Positions 7,232 to 17,267 of a stretch of DNA of 55,168 nt are shown in pieces; position 1 is the stretch's first letter; each line of letters begins with the position of its first letter. Source of the stretch: Candidatus Methanomethylophilaceae archaeon (GTDB taxonomy: Archaea; Thermoplasmatota; Thermoplasmata; Methanomassiliicoccales; Methanomethylophilaceae); contig JAFVZY010000098.1 of NCBI GenBank assembly GCA_017507885.1, positions 1-55,168 of the forward strand, in the 5' to 3' direction. The notes beneath the pieces are model-generated. The model worked only from the letters and a program-made list of their open reading frames with translations, searched no databases and had not been told where the DNA came from. The position numbers and the translations under genes were made by a program.

Positions 7232-10200
7232 TCAGGACCTGAGCATCCTGAAGATGACGACGACACCGATGACGATGATCGCTGCGGTGATGATGATCAG
7301 CAGGATCTCGATGAGGGTGAGTCCTTCGTCTCCGCCCTCGCCGCCGGTGGCGGTGGAGGCGTCGTAGGTGAGGGAGATCTTGATGTCGATCTGCTGGAGG
7401 TTCTCGGTGTTCTCGGGCAGAACGAAATCGAAGTTGTCACGGAGGTTTCCGTTGACGTACATCTCGACGGATCCGGTGTAACCGTTGACGAGGTTGTACT
7501 TCACGGAGTAGCTGGTCTTGTTGGCGTCGTAGGACATGTTGGAGTCCATGAAGAACACGTTTCCGGACTTGGAAAGGGGAATGTTCTCGATGTAGACTCC
7601 ACCGATGGCGGGATCTGCGACGACGGTGACGGCGTAGATGTCGTACCTGATGTTCTGGTAGACGTTCTCGACGGCTCCGATGATCTCGTTCTCGATGATC
7701 TGTCCGGGGAAGGTGGCGGTGAGCCTCCATCCGTCGACGTATGCGTAGGCATCGGTTCCCTCAACGACCTTGTTGATGGCGATGACCTTGCTGTCCTCGA
7801 CGTATGCGGTGAACCACTCGACTCCTCTGTAGTAGGAGTCGACCATGTAGAAGGTGGTGGATTTCTCGTCTGCGACTCCGGTTCCGATGGTGGATCCGGC
7901 GGAGGCGTATGCGACTCCTGCGGTGTCGAGGTAGACGTTGTTTCCGACGGTTCCGGTGCTCTGGGCTCCCTTTCCGTTCTGGAAGATGTCTTCGACGTCG
8001 ATACCGACGACGAGCTCGTCGACGACGACGTTGGCGGCGGTTCCGGTTGCGAGTGCTCCTCCGTTGGTGATGTCGGCGTGTCCGAGGACGAGGACATCGT
8101 TGGCGATGAGCTTTCCACCGTCGATGGAGGTGGTCTCCTCGATGATGGAGGTGTATCCGGCGAGTCCGTTGATGGTGAGCTCTCCGGCGAGGTCGAGGTT
8201 GACGGTGTTGAAGATCTTGCTGACGACCATCGCTTTGGCTGCGATGTCGACGGATTTGGTGGCCTCGATGAAGCACACGGTGATCTTTCCATCGACGTCG
8301 AGGGTCTCGGTGTAGATTCCGGAGTGGTATCCCTCGAAGTCGACAAGGGTTGCGGTTCCTGCAACGGCGACATCCTTTGCGACGATGGCGGATCCGTTGT
8401 AGACTCCGGCGACGGAAACGGTTCCGAACTCGCCGGTGGTGTTCTCGATGACGGTCTGGATGAGGTCCTCGATGACCTGACGGTTGATCTCGTTGATGAC
8501 GATGTTCTCATCGGTGACGTCGACGACGACGTTGTCGACTGCGATGATTGCGATTCCGTCGACGGTTCCGGGGATGACGACGTCTCCTCCGATGATGACG
8601 TAGCTGTCGACATCGCCTGCGAGGTTGATGTTTCCTCCCTCGACGGTGAAGACGGTCATCTCATCGTTGACATCGAAGTTTCCTGCAGCCATGACGTAGG
8701 TCTCGGCCTTTGCACCCTCGGCGACGGTGATGTTTCCGCCCTCGGTGTTTCCATCGATGGGGACGAGGGTGGCGACGATGGCCTGGGTCTCGACGGTTCC
8801 GGTGATGTCGACGTTGTTTCCGCAGATGGCTGCGGGGATCTTGAGGGCGCTGATCGCGTTGTAGACGTTGTAGACGACCGCCTGGACCTCGGGGTCGAGC
8901 TGTGCGACCATGTTGTCGATGACGGTCTGTCCGACGACTCCTGCGACGAAGTCCTTGATCTCCTTGACGGTGGGGACGTAGTCGCGGATTGCGACGTCTC
9001 CGTCGATTGCGACGTTTCCGAGTGCACCGATCATGATGGCGGTGACGTCTCCGTCGATGGTGACGTCTCCGGCTGCTGCGAGTCCGAGGAAGTCTGCGGT
9101 TCCGTCGATTGCGACGTCTCCGTTGACTCCGGCGACTGCGAGGTAGGCCTTTGCACCCTCGGCGACGGTGAGGTTGTGCTTCTCCTCGATGTCCTCGCAT
9201 GCGAGTCCGAGGAAGATGTTGCTGTCTGCGGTTCCGAGGGTTCCGTTGACGACGACGTCTCCGTCGACGGTCACGAGGGCGACCTTTCCGGCGAGATCGG
9301 AGACGAAGTCGATGGAGGTTCCTGCGGGAACGGTGAGATCGGAGGAGATCAGGAACATGGGGCTCTTGACCTCGAGTTTGGCTCCGTCCTTGATGTAGAA
9401 GTTGACGGGTGCGTCGTAGTATCCGACCTGGGTTCCGATGATTCCGAGGTTTCCGCCGAAGGATGCGGAGGACTCCTCGTTTGCATCGTCCTTGACGATG
9501 TTTCCGACGAGACTGACGAGTCCGCCGTCACAGACGAAGACGAGTGCCTGGGATTCTGCGGGCTTGGCGTTGACGAGGGTGACGTCTCCGGTGACAGGGG
9601 TTGCACCGCTGATGGTTCCGATGACGGTTGCGTCGACTCCGGCCATGAAGGTGATCATGTCGGTGGTCTTGATGGTTCCGACGTCGACGTTCTTCATGAA
9701 GACTGCCTTGTTCTTTCCGAAGTCGATGCCATCTCCTCCGGAGAGGACTGCGTCGTTGAAGACGATGGTCTTGTCGTTCTCGAACACGAGGTCCTTGGGG
9801 ACTTCGGTCTGTCCGTAGACCGCGACATCGCTGGTGGCGTCTCCGATTCCGGCCTCGAGTCCGAGGATGGAGGTGATGACGTCTGCATCGGCGGTGCTGT
9901 ACCATGCGCCCTGGGGCTGGTTGGTTCCTGCGGCGTTCAGTTCGATGTTGTCGAATGTGTCCATCATGATGTAGGGGAGGGCATCCGTGGTTGAGGTGTC
10001 ATCCTTTGCGATCATGACTCCCTTCTCTCCGAGGTCGACGATGCTGTCGGCCTTCTTTCCGTCGAGGGTTCCCATGACGGTGATGGTGACGGTCTTGGTC
10101 GCTGCGGGGGAGACGGTGATGTCGTAGCCGTCCATGACGAGGGTGACCTTCTCGGGGATGAGGAGGTCGTCGGTCAGAACGACGTCCTTGCGGAGGGTGA

Positions 10201-11674
10201 CGGTCTCTCCTCCCTCGACCTCTCCAAGGGCCTTGTTGAGGTTGGTGTAGGTGAGGGTGTCTCCATCCTTGAGTGCGATGTCGCTGGTGACGTCTGCATC
10301 GAGGAGTTCAGTGCTGTCGTTGACATCCTCGACGATGATGGTTCCGTTGACGATGACATCGGTTCCGGCGGAGTTGATGTTTCCTCCGACACCGGCTCCT
10401 GCGGTTCCGGCGGCGTCCTCGTCTGCCTTGATGGTGACGGTGACGTCCTTGGCGACGGTGAGGCTGTCCGCCTCGGAGATGTCGAGGGTGACATCGTCGG
10501 GGATCACGAGGTCCTCGTTGATGACGACGTCTCCGTAGACCTTGATGACGGACCCCTCTGCGGGGTTCTGGAGTGCCTTCTCGACGGTGACGTAGTAGTT
10601 GTAGTTCGCATCGGCGTAGGTGACTCCGTTGAAGTCGAGTCCGACGTTGGGTGCGGATTTGGTGTTGATGGTCAGGGGCTGGTTCACATACGTGGTGATG
10701 ATGGAATCCATGCCGGTGACGGTGAGTGCACCGGTTCCCTTGATCATGGGGACTCCGTTGTCATCCTTTGCATCGAGTGCTCCGTTGACCTTGAGTTCTG
10801 CATCGTACTCGATGTTGATGATGACCTTCTTGGTGACCATGTCGTCGATCTGTGCGACTCCCTTGACGATGGAGAATGCGGCCTCCGCATTCTCATCGGA
10901 CATGATGGGGGTTCCGCTGATGACGGCGCTGTCGTCGTGGGTGATCTCGAGTCCCTTGAGGTTCTTGAGATAGACCTGGTTTCCATCGGCATCGGTGATG
11001 GAGACCTCTCCGGCGGCATCGATGATGTGGACCTTTGCGGTGTCGTTCATCTTGAACACGGCGTTGAGGCCGGTTTTGGTGGTGTTGACGGTTGCTTCTC
11101 CTCCGGTGAGGATGATGGTACCAGCGACGGTTCCGTTAACGTTGACTATGTTGGTCACGGTGACGGTTCCGTTGTATATTGCGGACCCATCTTTGTTGAT
11201 GTTAAGGATTCCGGGCACATTCAAGGTTGCTCCGTTCTTAACTTCCATGGAGTCTGCTCCATTGACGGTGAGGGTTCCGTTAACGGTCATAGTGGAGCCG
11301 TCGTTCATGGTGAGGGCGTTGGTTCCCTCGGTGACGATGGCTCCTTTGATATCGACCGCTGCTCCGCTGTTGACTGTGAACTCAGAGTTCTGCTTGAGAG
11401 TTACAGTGACTCCCTCGTTCACAGTAAGGGTGTTGGTGTCGTTGAGTCTGATGAATGTGCCGTTTTCAAGAACCAGGTCCTGGTTGACCACGAATTTCTG
11501 GTTCTGTAATCCGGTAATTCCGGAAATAAGAGTTCCTCCGATGTAGAGGGTTTCCTCATCCTCTGCATCGTAGGAATCGGACATTCCGATAACTCCCACT
11601 GCACCAACGACCATGGCCAGGGCCAGGACGGTTGCAAGAATCTGCTTCTTGCTTGTGAGTGCTTTCATTTTCAT
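7232..11674 (-). CDS. Very large secreted adhesin-like protein with C-terminal membrane anchor
   Basis: About 1480 residues. The N-terminus is a signal peptide or anchor (KQILATVLALAMVVGAVGVIG) followed by a mature domain of Asn/Thr/Val/Gly-rich short repeats (TMTVNGTLTVNGA and VAIDGDV types) that predict a right-handed beta-helix or stacked beta-solenoid. The C-terminus has one membrane segment (IEILLIIITAAIIVIGVVVIF) and a short basic tail, so the bulk faces outside. It probably mediates attachment or forms part of the cell surface, as adhesin-like proteins do in gut methanogens. Several ATGs compete (11668, 11674, 11683, 11695); GGAG at the 11690s best serves 11674, though its spacing is long. 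The composition is low-complexity, so long overlapping antisense frames are artefacts. Confidence 0.82.
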   Translation of the reverse strand: MKMKALTSKKQILATVLALAMVVGAVGVIGMSDSYDAEDEETLYIGGTLISGITGLQNQKFVVNQDLVLENGTFIRLNDTNTLTVNEGVTVTLKQNSEFTVNSGAAVDIKGAIVTEGTNALTMNDGSTMTVNGTLTVNGADSMEVKNGATLNVPGILNINKDGSAIYNGTVTVTNIVNVNGTVAGTIILTGGEATVNTTKTGLNAVFKMNDTAKVHIIDAAGEVSITDADGNQVYLKNLKGLEITHDDSAVISGTPIMSDENAEAAFSIVKGVAQIDDMVTKKVIINIEYDAELKVNGALDAKDDNGVPMIKGTGALTVTGMDSIITTYVNQPLTINTKSAPNVGLDFNGVTYADANYNYYVTVEKALQNPAEGSVIKVYGDVVINEDLVIPDDVTLDISEADSLTVAKDVTVTIKADEDAAGTAGAGVGGNINSAGTDVIVNGTIIVEDVNDSTELLDADVTSDIALKDGDTLTYTNLNKALGEVEGGETVTLRKDVVLTDDLLIPEKVTLVMDGYDITVSPAATKTVTITVMGTLDGKKADSIVDLGEKGVMIAKDDTSTTDALPYIMMDTFDNIELNAAGTNQPQGAWYSTADADVITSILGLEAGIGDATSDVAVYGQTEVPKDLVFENDKTIVFNDAVLSGGDGIDFGKNKAVFMKNVDVGTIKTTDMITFMAGVDATVIGTISGATPVTGDVTLVNAKPAESQALVFVCDGGLVSLVGNIVKDDANEESSASFGGNLGIIGTQVGYYDAPVNFYIKDGAKLEVKSPMFLISSDLTVPAGTSIDFVSDLAGKVALVTVDGDVVVNGTLGTADSNIFLGLACEDIEEKHNLTVAEGAKAYLAVAGVNGDVAIDGTADFLGLAAAGDVTIDGDVTAIMIGALGNVAIDGDVAIRDYVPTVKEIKDFVAGVVGQTVIDNMVAQLDPEVQAVVYNVYNAISALKIPAAICGNNVDITGTVETQAIVATLVPIDGNTEGGNITVAEGAKAETYVMAAGNFDVNDEMTVFTVEGGNINLAGDVDSYVIIGGDVVIPGTVDGIAIIAVDNVVVDVTDENIVINEINRQVIEDLIQTVIENTTGEFGTVSVAGVYNGSAIVAKDVAVAGTATLVDFEGYHSGIYTETLDVDGKITVCFIEATKSVDIAAKAMVVSKIFNTVNLDLAGELTINGLAGYTSIIEETTSIDGGKLIANDVLVLGHADITNGGALATGTAANVVVDELVVGIDVEDIFQNGKGAQSTGTVGNNVYLDTAGVAYASAGSTIGTGVADEKSTTFYMVDSYYRGVEWFTAYVEDSKVIAINKVVEGTDAYAYVDGWRLTATFPGQIIENEIIGAVENVYQNIRYDIYAVTVVADPAIGGVYIENIPLSKSGNVFFMDSNMSYDANKTSYSVKYNLVNGYTGSVEMYVNGNLRDNFDFVLPENTENLQQIDIKISLTYDASTATGGEGGDEGLTLIEILLIIITAAIIVIGVVVIFRMLRS

Positions 11675-11875
11675 TTCTAACATCTGCTCCTTCATCCCTT
11701 TCGGGATTGAATCCGGCGCAGGTGCCGCAGAAGACAGCGACAACGGGACGTGGAACATCCCGTCTTTGAATCCCATCCTCTGACGGCCTTCCCGGCACGG
11801 ACGATGGCATCCATGCGGGGCGTGGCCTGCGTCAGCGGAGGGGTATAGGCCTTCCCTATATAATATAATACTCGC
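11675..11875 (-). promoter_or_regulatory. Promoter and long structured 5' leader of the large surface-protein gene
   Basis: On the minus strand a TATA-rich element (TATTATATTATATAGGG, about 11853-11869) is followed by roughly 165-170 nt before the likely start codon. This is unusual in a window where most genes look leaderless. The leader holds a hairpin with stem ACGGGA/TCCCGT and several GC-rich segments. I see no match to a known riboswitch. Confidence 0.5.
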
Positions 11876-11929
11876 ACGTATGACCTGACGTGCGCGTTAT
11901 TTATAGCTTTAAAAACAGGGGTCGACGGT

Positions 11930-12565
11930 TCAGATGCCCTTCACTGCCCTGTAGACCACCCATCCCTTCTCGGGGACGGATTCGCACGACGCCTCGAACC
12001 CCGCATCCGACAGCAGCGACAGCATCTCACCGTCGGTCACCAGCCTGGTCCCGTACAGTCCGGACGCGATGGCCATCTCCTCCGCGTTGTCGTCCCTTAG
12101 CTGCATCTCCGACAGGACGACCAGCATCCCCCCGGGGGACAGGACCCTCTCCAGGTCCCTCAACGCACGCGGCAGGTCCGGCCAGAAGAAGTACGTCTCC
12201 ACGGCCGTCGCGAGGTCCACGGAGCCGTCGGCCAGCGGGAGGTCGTCCACCGACGCCCCGATGAGTTCCAGGGACCCGTCGTCCAGGAGGTCCCGGTTCA
12301 CCTCCGAGGTGACCTCCAGGGCCTTCCCCGAGATGTCCACGCCTATGAACGATGCGTACGGGTACCTCTCGGACAGCCTTTTCAGGAACCCCCCGCCGCC
12401 GCAGCCCACGTCCATGACGGTTCCGTCGAACCCCTTCGGCATGCGGGAGATGCCCCAGTCCCAGAGTTCGGAATGGTGTTCGTTCATCCCCTCGAGGACG
12501 GCCCTTCCGTCCTCGCCCTGCGGGTTCCTGTATTGGATCCTGATGTTCTCCGGTGCCTCTGCCAT
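11930..12565 (-). CDS. Class I SAM-dependent methyltransferase
   Basis: Transfers a methyl group from S-adenosylmethionine to an unknown substrate; 211 residues, soluble. Motif I is VMDVGCGGGGFLKRL (about 50-64), the acidic strand-2 motif is FIGVDISGKAL, motif II is DLPLADGSVDLATAVETYFFW, and the post-II region is RVLSPGGMLVVLSE, the Methyltransf_11 pattern. A minus-strand TATA-like AACTATATCA lies about 28 nt before the ATG, so the gene is probably leaderless and is divergent from fprA. The target (small molecule, quinone-like compound or tetrapyrrole) cannot be read from sequence. Confidence 0.88.
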   Translation of the reverse strand: MAEAPENIRIQYRNPQGEDGRAVLEGMNEHHSELWDWGISRMPKGFDGTVMDVGCGGGGFLKRLSERYPYASFIGVDISGKALEVTSEVNRDLLDDGSLELIGASVDDLPLADGSVDLATAVETYFFWPDLPRALRDLERVLSPGGMLVVLSEMQLRDDNAEEMAIASGLYGTRLVTDGEMLSLLSDAGFEASCESVPEKGWVVYRAVKGI

Positions 12566-12657
12566 GCATCATGGATGAATCATCCCACTTGATATAGTTA
12601 ATCATGATATTATTTCCTACGGGAAAGTAGATATTTATCCGATACCTATACGGGTGC

Positions 12658-13866
12658 ATGAAGGATGAAAGCCTGTACATCACCATCGCCGACAACGTCC
12701 ACCGCATCGGAGGGGACGACCGCACCTGCGAGATCTTCGAGGGCATGCTCCCCATACCCGAGGGCGTGTCCTACAACGCGTACGTCCTCACCGACGAGAA
12801 GACCGTCCTCCTGGACACCTGCGACGCATCCGTCGCCGCGGGTTTCATGGATTCCCTGAAGGCCTCCCTCGGCGGAAGGACCCTGGACTACTTCATCGTG
12901 AACCACATGGAGCCCGACCACGGCGCATGCATCAAGTCCGTGATCGCCGCATACCCCGACGCCGTCGTGGTGGGGAACGCACGCACCTTCGAGATGATCA
13001 ACAACTTCTACGGCATCGAGCCCTCCAACAGGCTCGTCGTGGAGGACGGGGATTCCCTCGACACCGGTTCCAGGAAGCTCGTCTTCGTCTTCGCCCCCAT
13101 GGTCCATTGGCCCGAGGTCATGGTCACCTACGACGCCACCAACGGAATCCTGTTCTCCGCAGACGCCTTCGGCACCTTCGGAACCCTGGACGGCTGCATG
13201 TACGCCGACCTCCGCGACTTCGACAGGGAGTACCTCGACGGTGCGCGCAGGTACTACTGCAACATCGTCGGGAAGTACGGTGCCAAGGTCCAGTCCCTGT
13301 TCAAGAAGCTCGACGGCAACCCCGTCAACATGATCTGCCCCCTGCACGGACCCGTCTGGAGGCAGGACTTCGGTTACATCCTCGGCAAGTACGACCTCTG
13401 GAGCAGGTACGAGCCCGAGGAGAAGGGTGTGGCCATCGGATACGTGTCCATGTACGGCAACACCCGTGCGGCCGCCGATAGGCTGGCATCCATGCTCAGG
13501 ACCAGGGGCGTCCGCAACGTCGTGCTTAGGGACCTGTCCCGCATCCACCCGTCCTACCTGGTGGCGGACGCGTTCAGGTTCACCAACATCGTCCTCGCCG
13601 CGCCCACCTACAACAACTCCCTGCAGCCCCTGATGGACGCCGCCATCACCGACATGGAGAACATGGCGGTCCAGAAGAGGAACTATTCGGTCATCGGAAA
13701 CGGTTCCTGGGTTCCCAGGTCCCATGAGTTCATGATCGGCCGCATGTCCAGGTTGAAGGACATGACCCTGGTCGGGGAGCCCGTGGTGTTCAAGTCGTCC
13801 ATGAACGACGAGGCCGTGGCCGCCCTGGAGAGGCTGGCCGACGCCATCGTCGCGTCCATGGAGTGA
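12658..13866 (+). CDS. fprA: FprA-type flavodiiron protein (F420H2 oxidase)
   Basis: Reduces O2 to water using F420H2, an oxygen defence of methanogens. 402 residues: the N-terminal metallo-beta-lactamase-like domain (1-250) with the diiron ligand motif HMEPDHG, the conserved acidic ligand region GILFSADAFG, and PLHGPVW; then the C-terminal flavodoxin domain (about 258-402) beginning IGYVSMYGNTRAAAD and including APTYNNSLQPLM and GNGSWVP. The length matches A-type flavoproteins with no rubredoxin fusion. TATA (GATATTTATCC) is centred about 26 nt before the ATG, so it is leaderless. It is divergent from the methyltransferase and convergent with the ABC-F gene. Confidence 0.93.
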   Translation: MKDESLYITIADNVHRIGGDDRTCEIFEGMLPIPEGVSYNAYVLTDEKTVLLDTCDASVAAGFMDSLKASLGGRTLDYFIVNHMEPDHGACIKSVIAAYPDAVVVGNARTFEMINNFYGIEPSNRLVVEDGDSLDTGSRKLVFVFAPMVHWPEVMVTYDATNGILFSADAFGTFGTLDGCMYADLRDFDREYLDGARRYYCNIVGKYGAKVQSLFKKLDGNPVNMICPLHGPVWRQDFGYILGKYDLWSRYEPEEKGVAIGYVSMYGNTRAAADRLASMLRTRGVRNVVLRDLSRIHPSYLVADAFRFTNIVLAAPTYNNSLQPLMDAAITDMENMAVQKRNYSVIGNGSWVPRSHEFMIGRMSRLKDMTLVGEPVVFKSSMNDEAVAALERLADAIVASME

Positions 13867-13870
13867 TCGC

Positions 13871-13897
13871 AAATAAAAAACGGACGGTGGGGGTCCG
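13871..13897 (-). terminator. Intrinsic-type terminator of the ABC-F gene
   Basis: Short inverted repeat CGGAC (13881-13885) and GTCCG (13893-13897) located just past the ABC-F stop. On the minus strand it is followed by TTTTTTATTT (13880-13871). It sits in the 34-bp convergent gap with fprA. Confidence 0.55.
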
Positions 13898-13900
13898 CCC

Positions 13901-15709
13901 TCATCCGTCCTTCTTCTCGTCCTTGGCCACGGCCACCTTCTTCCTCTGACGGCCGCCGGTCTTCTTCAATTTGCCCTGTTCCAACGCCCATTCGAAGCTC
14001 TTCTGCTCCGCGGGGGTTATCAGCACCCTCTCTCCCTTGGCGTACTTCCTTCCGGTGACCCAGTTGGTGAACGACGACAGCACCCTGTACTCGTCCGCGT
14101 CCATCACCACCTCCCTGGTGTTGGGTCTGCCCTTCATCCCGGAATAGGTGCCGTTGAACACCCTGGCGCGTCCGTCGGCGACCTCCACCACGCTGGTGCA
14201 CACGGTGTCCAGGAAGTACCTGTCGTGGGTGACCGCGATTATGGTGCCGTCGTACTCGTTGAGCGCCTCCTCCATGGCGTGTTTGGCGGGGATGTCGAGA
14301 TAGTTCGTCGGCTCGTCCAGGACCAGGACGTTGGTCTCCTCCAGCAGGAGCATGCACATGGCGACCCTGGCCCTCTGCCCTCCGGAGAGGGTGGATATGG
14401 GCTTGTCCACGTCGTCACCGGTCAGGAGGAATCTTGCGAGAAGGCTCCTGGCCTCTCCCCTGCGCTCCTTCCCTATCAGCTGGAGGATCTGCTCCTCGGC
14501 GGTGAGTTTCAGGTCCAGCCTGTCGTGGTGCTGCGCGTAGTATCCTATCTTCGCACCCGGCGCCACCCAGAGCTCCCCCTCGTACTCCAACTCCTCCAGG
14601 AGTGCCTTCAGAAGGGTGGATTTCCCCTCCCCGTTGGAACCGAAGACCCCGATCTTGTCGCCCTTGTGGATGTCCAGGTTCACCTTGTCGAGGATCGTCC
14701 TTCCGCCGAGGTCCACCCTCAGGTCCTTGGCCGTCAGGACGTTCTTGCCGGATTTGTGGGCGGCCTGGATCCTGACGGTGATCTCCCTGCTCTCCTCCGG
14801 CTTCTCCTTCTCCTCCATCCTGGCGATCATCTTCTGCCTGGTCTTGTGGGTGGTGAGGAACCATTGGTCCAGATGGAGTTCCCTGGCGATCTCCTCCTGC
14901 TTCTTCTTCTGGGTGACGTATTTCCTGTACTCCTTCTCCATCCTGTCCAGGTCCAGCATCTTCTTCATGATGAAGTCGGAGTAGTTCCCCTTGTACTCCC
15001 TGGATTTCCCGTTGGAGATCTCCAGCATCCTGGTGGCCATCTTGTCCAGGAAGTACCTGTCGTGGGATATCACCAGGAGGGAGCACTTGATGTCCAGGAG
15101 GTAGTCCTCCAGCCATTCGACGGTGTTGACGTCCAGATGGGAGGTGGGTTCGTCCATCACGAGGAGGTCGCACTCCTCCGCCTGCACCACGATGCGGGAG
15201 AGCATGACCTTGGTCCTCTCCCCTCCGGAGAGGGAGTCCATGGTGCGGTCCATCATGTCCGCGGACAGACCCACCTTCTCCAGGGCGGTCCTGAGCTTGC
15301 CCTCGTCTTCGACGTCGGACTGTGCCAGCTTCGATTCCAGTTCGGCGTTCTCCTCGGCCAGGGCGTTCCAATCGATGTCCCCTCCGGCGATCATCAGGTC
15401 CTCGATCTCCCTCAGCCTGCGGCGGATGTTTTCTATGTGCCCGTAGGGTCTTCCGAGGACGTCCCTGACGGTGAACTCCGCCGATGATTCGGCGAACTGT
15501 TCGAGGTATCCTATCCTCTCGGTGTTGCGGATGAGTTCGCCGGTGTCCGGTTTCAGCTCCCCGAGTATGATCTTCAGAAAAGTGCTCTTCCCGGCGCCGT
15601 TGACACCGATGAGGCCTATGCTGTCGCCCCTGTTTATCTGGAGGCTCACGTCTTTGAGGACCTTCACAGGTCCGAAGGCTTTGGTGATGGATTGGGCCTT
15701 GATGAGCAT
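13901..15709 (-). CDS. ABC-F family ATPase (ribosome-associated type)
   Basis: 602 residues with two ABC ATPase domains in one chain and no membrane segments, as in ABC-F proteins that act at the ribosomal E site (EttA/Uup/YdiF relatives). First Walker A GVNGAGKST, signature LSGGERTKV and Walker B LLVMDEPTSHLD; a linker rich in Lys/Glu helices (about residues 240-310); second Walker A GSNGEGKST, signature LSGGQRARV and Walker B VLVLDEPTNYLD. The C-terminus ends in a basic tail (GGRQRKKVAVAKDEKK) that could touch RNA. A TATA-like CATATTCTATCC lies about 27 nt before the ATG. Whether it serves translation rescue, antibiotic tolerance or another role is not visible. Confidence 0.92.
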   Translation of the reverse strand: MLIKAQSITKAFGPVKVLKDVSLQINRGDSIGLIGVNGAGKSTFLKIILGELKPDTGELIRNTERIGYLEQFAESSAEFTVRDVLGRPYGHIENIRRRLREIEDLMIAGGDIDWNALAEENAELESKLAQSDVEDEGKLRTALEKVGLSADMMDRTMDSLSGGERTKVMLSRIVVQAEECDLLVMDEPTSHLDVNTVEWLEDYLLDIKCSLLVISHDRYFLDKMATRMLEISNGKSREYKGNYSDFIMKKMLDLDRMEKEYRKYVTQKKKQEEIARELHLDQWFLTTHKTRQKMIARMEEKEKPEESREITVRIQAAHKSGKNVLTAKDLRVDLGGRTILDKVNLDIHKGDKIGVFGSNGEGKSTLLKALLEELEYEGELWVAPGAKIGYYAQHHDRLDLKLTAEEQILQLIGKERRGEARSLLARFLLTGDDVDKPISTLSGGQRARVAMCMLLLEETNVLVLDEPTNYLDIPAKHAMEEALNEYDGTIIAVTHDRYFLDTVCTSVVEVADGRARVFNGTYSGMKGRPNTREVVMDADEYRVLSSFTNWVTGRKYAKGERVLITPAEQKSFEWALEQGKLKKTGGRQRKKVAVAKDEKKDG

Positions 15710-15891
15710 GGGGGTCCGGATGCCCTTGGGATAGAATATGGTTGCCCCGTTCGGATGTCCGATTCCGTCGTTTCGTTTGCGGTTCCGGGGTGGTCAAGGC
15801 ATCACGGATGTATCCGCGGATTTCCCGATATCCGGCAGGATGGTAAGGGCGACGGCGTGGGACGTTTCGATACGATGCGGTCCCGCCGATG

Positions 15892-17248
15892 TCAGAGTTC
15901 CAGATGCTTCAGATACATTTCCAGTTTCCATGCCATGTACAGCGGTACGAAGGTGTATCCCCCCCCCCTTGTGGATGCGGGTGTTTCTGTTCGAAATCAC
16001 CAGCACTTCCTTCGGAGAATATTTTTCGCAGTACGTCTCCAGGGACCTCATCCTGCCGACCTCCCCGGATTTCACCTCCACGGGGACGATGGTCATGCTA
16101 CGCATGAGCTGGAAATCGATTTCCGCATCCCCTTTCGGGTTGGTCCAGAAGTACGTATCCCCTTCGATGCCCAGGGATGACGACATCTGGATGAGAACGT
16201 AGTTCTCGGCGACGGCACCACGGACCTTCGATGTGCTTTCATCCTTGGACATTAGTGTTTGACGGCTGATTCCGGCCATGCATGTGAGCAGACCCGTATC
16301 GGGAAGGTAGAGCTTGAAGTATATCCCTCCGCGTGGGTTCGGCGGTATGGAGTCGTCATTGACCTCCCATGTGCGCCTCAGAAAATCCGCATCCAGAAGC
16401 CATTGGATGGAATTGTCCAGAATCCTGGTGGTGCCACCTGCCTTTTTGAGATTGAATCTGTTTCCCGCTTCGGCAACCTGATATGCGGCGGAATCCCACA
16501 ATGCGGAGATTCTCTGATAATTCTCACCGCTGTATTTTCCCATGTCCTCTTTGAACGAACGGATGATGTCCCTTTGAATCCTCCTGACTTCTTCCGCATC
16601 CCCTGTATCCATCCAGGTCTGTACAGCTTCCGGCATCCCTCCTACGACCAGGTAGTCGATGTAGAGGTCGTTCAGATCCGATATCATCCACTCGGGGAGG
16701 GGATCCTCCGCTGAGATGTCGTTCAGTGCTCCGAAGTATTCCTCGCCTTTGACCGCAAGGACGAATTCACCGAAATCCATCGGCCACATCCTGATGAAAT
16801 CGACCTTTCCGACGGGAAACGAAGTCTTCCACCCGGGTTTGTCCCTTCTTTCGCGTCCAGCCAATGCCAGTCCGAGGAGTGATCCCGCGCAGACCACATG
16901 GTAGTCGGGAAGCTCCTCACCCAGGTATTTGAGAGAGGTCAGTGCGGGGTAGCAGTGTTGGATCCCATCGAAGATGATCAGCGTATCCTTCGTGATCATC
17001 CTCCCTCTGAATGAGGATAGTTCCTTCAATATGCGTTTCGGATCCAGGTCGTGGAACACGTCGGCCAAACGGGGGTTGCGTTCGAAGTCGAAGCAAACGT
17101 AATCTTCGAAATGATTTTTTCCGAATTCCGTCAGTATGAACGTCTTTCCGCATCGACGCATTCCCAACAATACGAGCGGTTTACGCCTGTCGTAATTCTT
17201 CCAGGACAGGAGTTTTCCTTCGACGGATCTTCTCATCATATGCTCCAT
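15892..17248 (-). CDS. AAA_14/DUF4143 ATPase with a C-terminal frameshift at a ten-G run
   Basis: P-loop ATPase of the archaeal/bacterial AAA_14-DUF4143 family; its cellular role is poorly known. Walker A GMRRCGKT (about residues 28-36), Walker B LIIFDGIQ (the usual Asp-Glu is Asp-Gly here), sensor CAGSLLG, then DUF4143 with RMWPMDFGEF, YLVVGGMPEAV and the terminal nuclease-like block GDAEIDFQL...VPVEVKSG. The as-read frame passes a run of ten G (plus-strand C, 15959-15968) and continues to 15794 with unrelated sequence. With one G fewer the frame ends canonically (FVPLYMAWKLEMYLK...) at TGA 15892-15894. The start may be an ATG 9-12 nt downstream of 17248, better spaced from GGAG. Two direct repeats lie upstream. 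Confidence 0.82.
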
Positions 17249-17267
17249 ATCGTTGAACGTATATTTT

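Noticed and set aside
6875-9994. A very long plus-strand open frame opposite the 1480-aa surface protein.
   Set aside because: It is the mirror of a low-complexity repeat gene, translates to monotonous Asp/Gly/Val/Ser runs, and has no promoter. The minus frame has a signal peptide and anchor.
15794-15891. The out-of-frame extension of the AAA_14 protein as a real C-terminal domain.
   Set aside because: It has no family similarity and appears only because of the ten-G run. The alternative frame gives the canonical ending.
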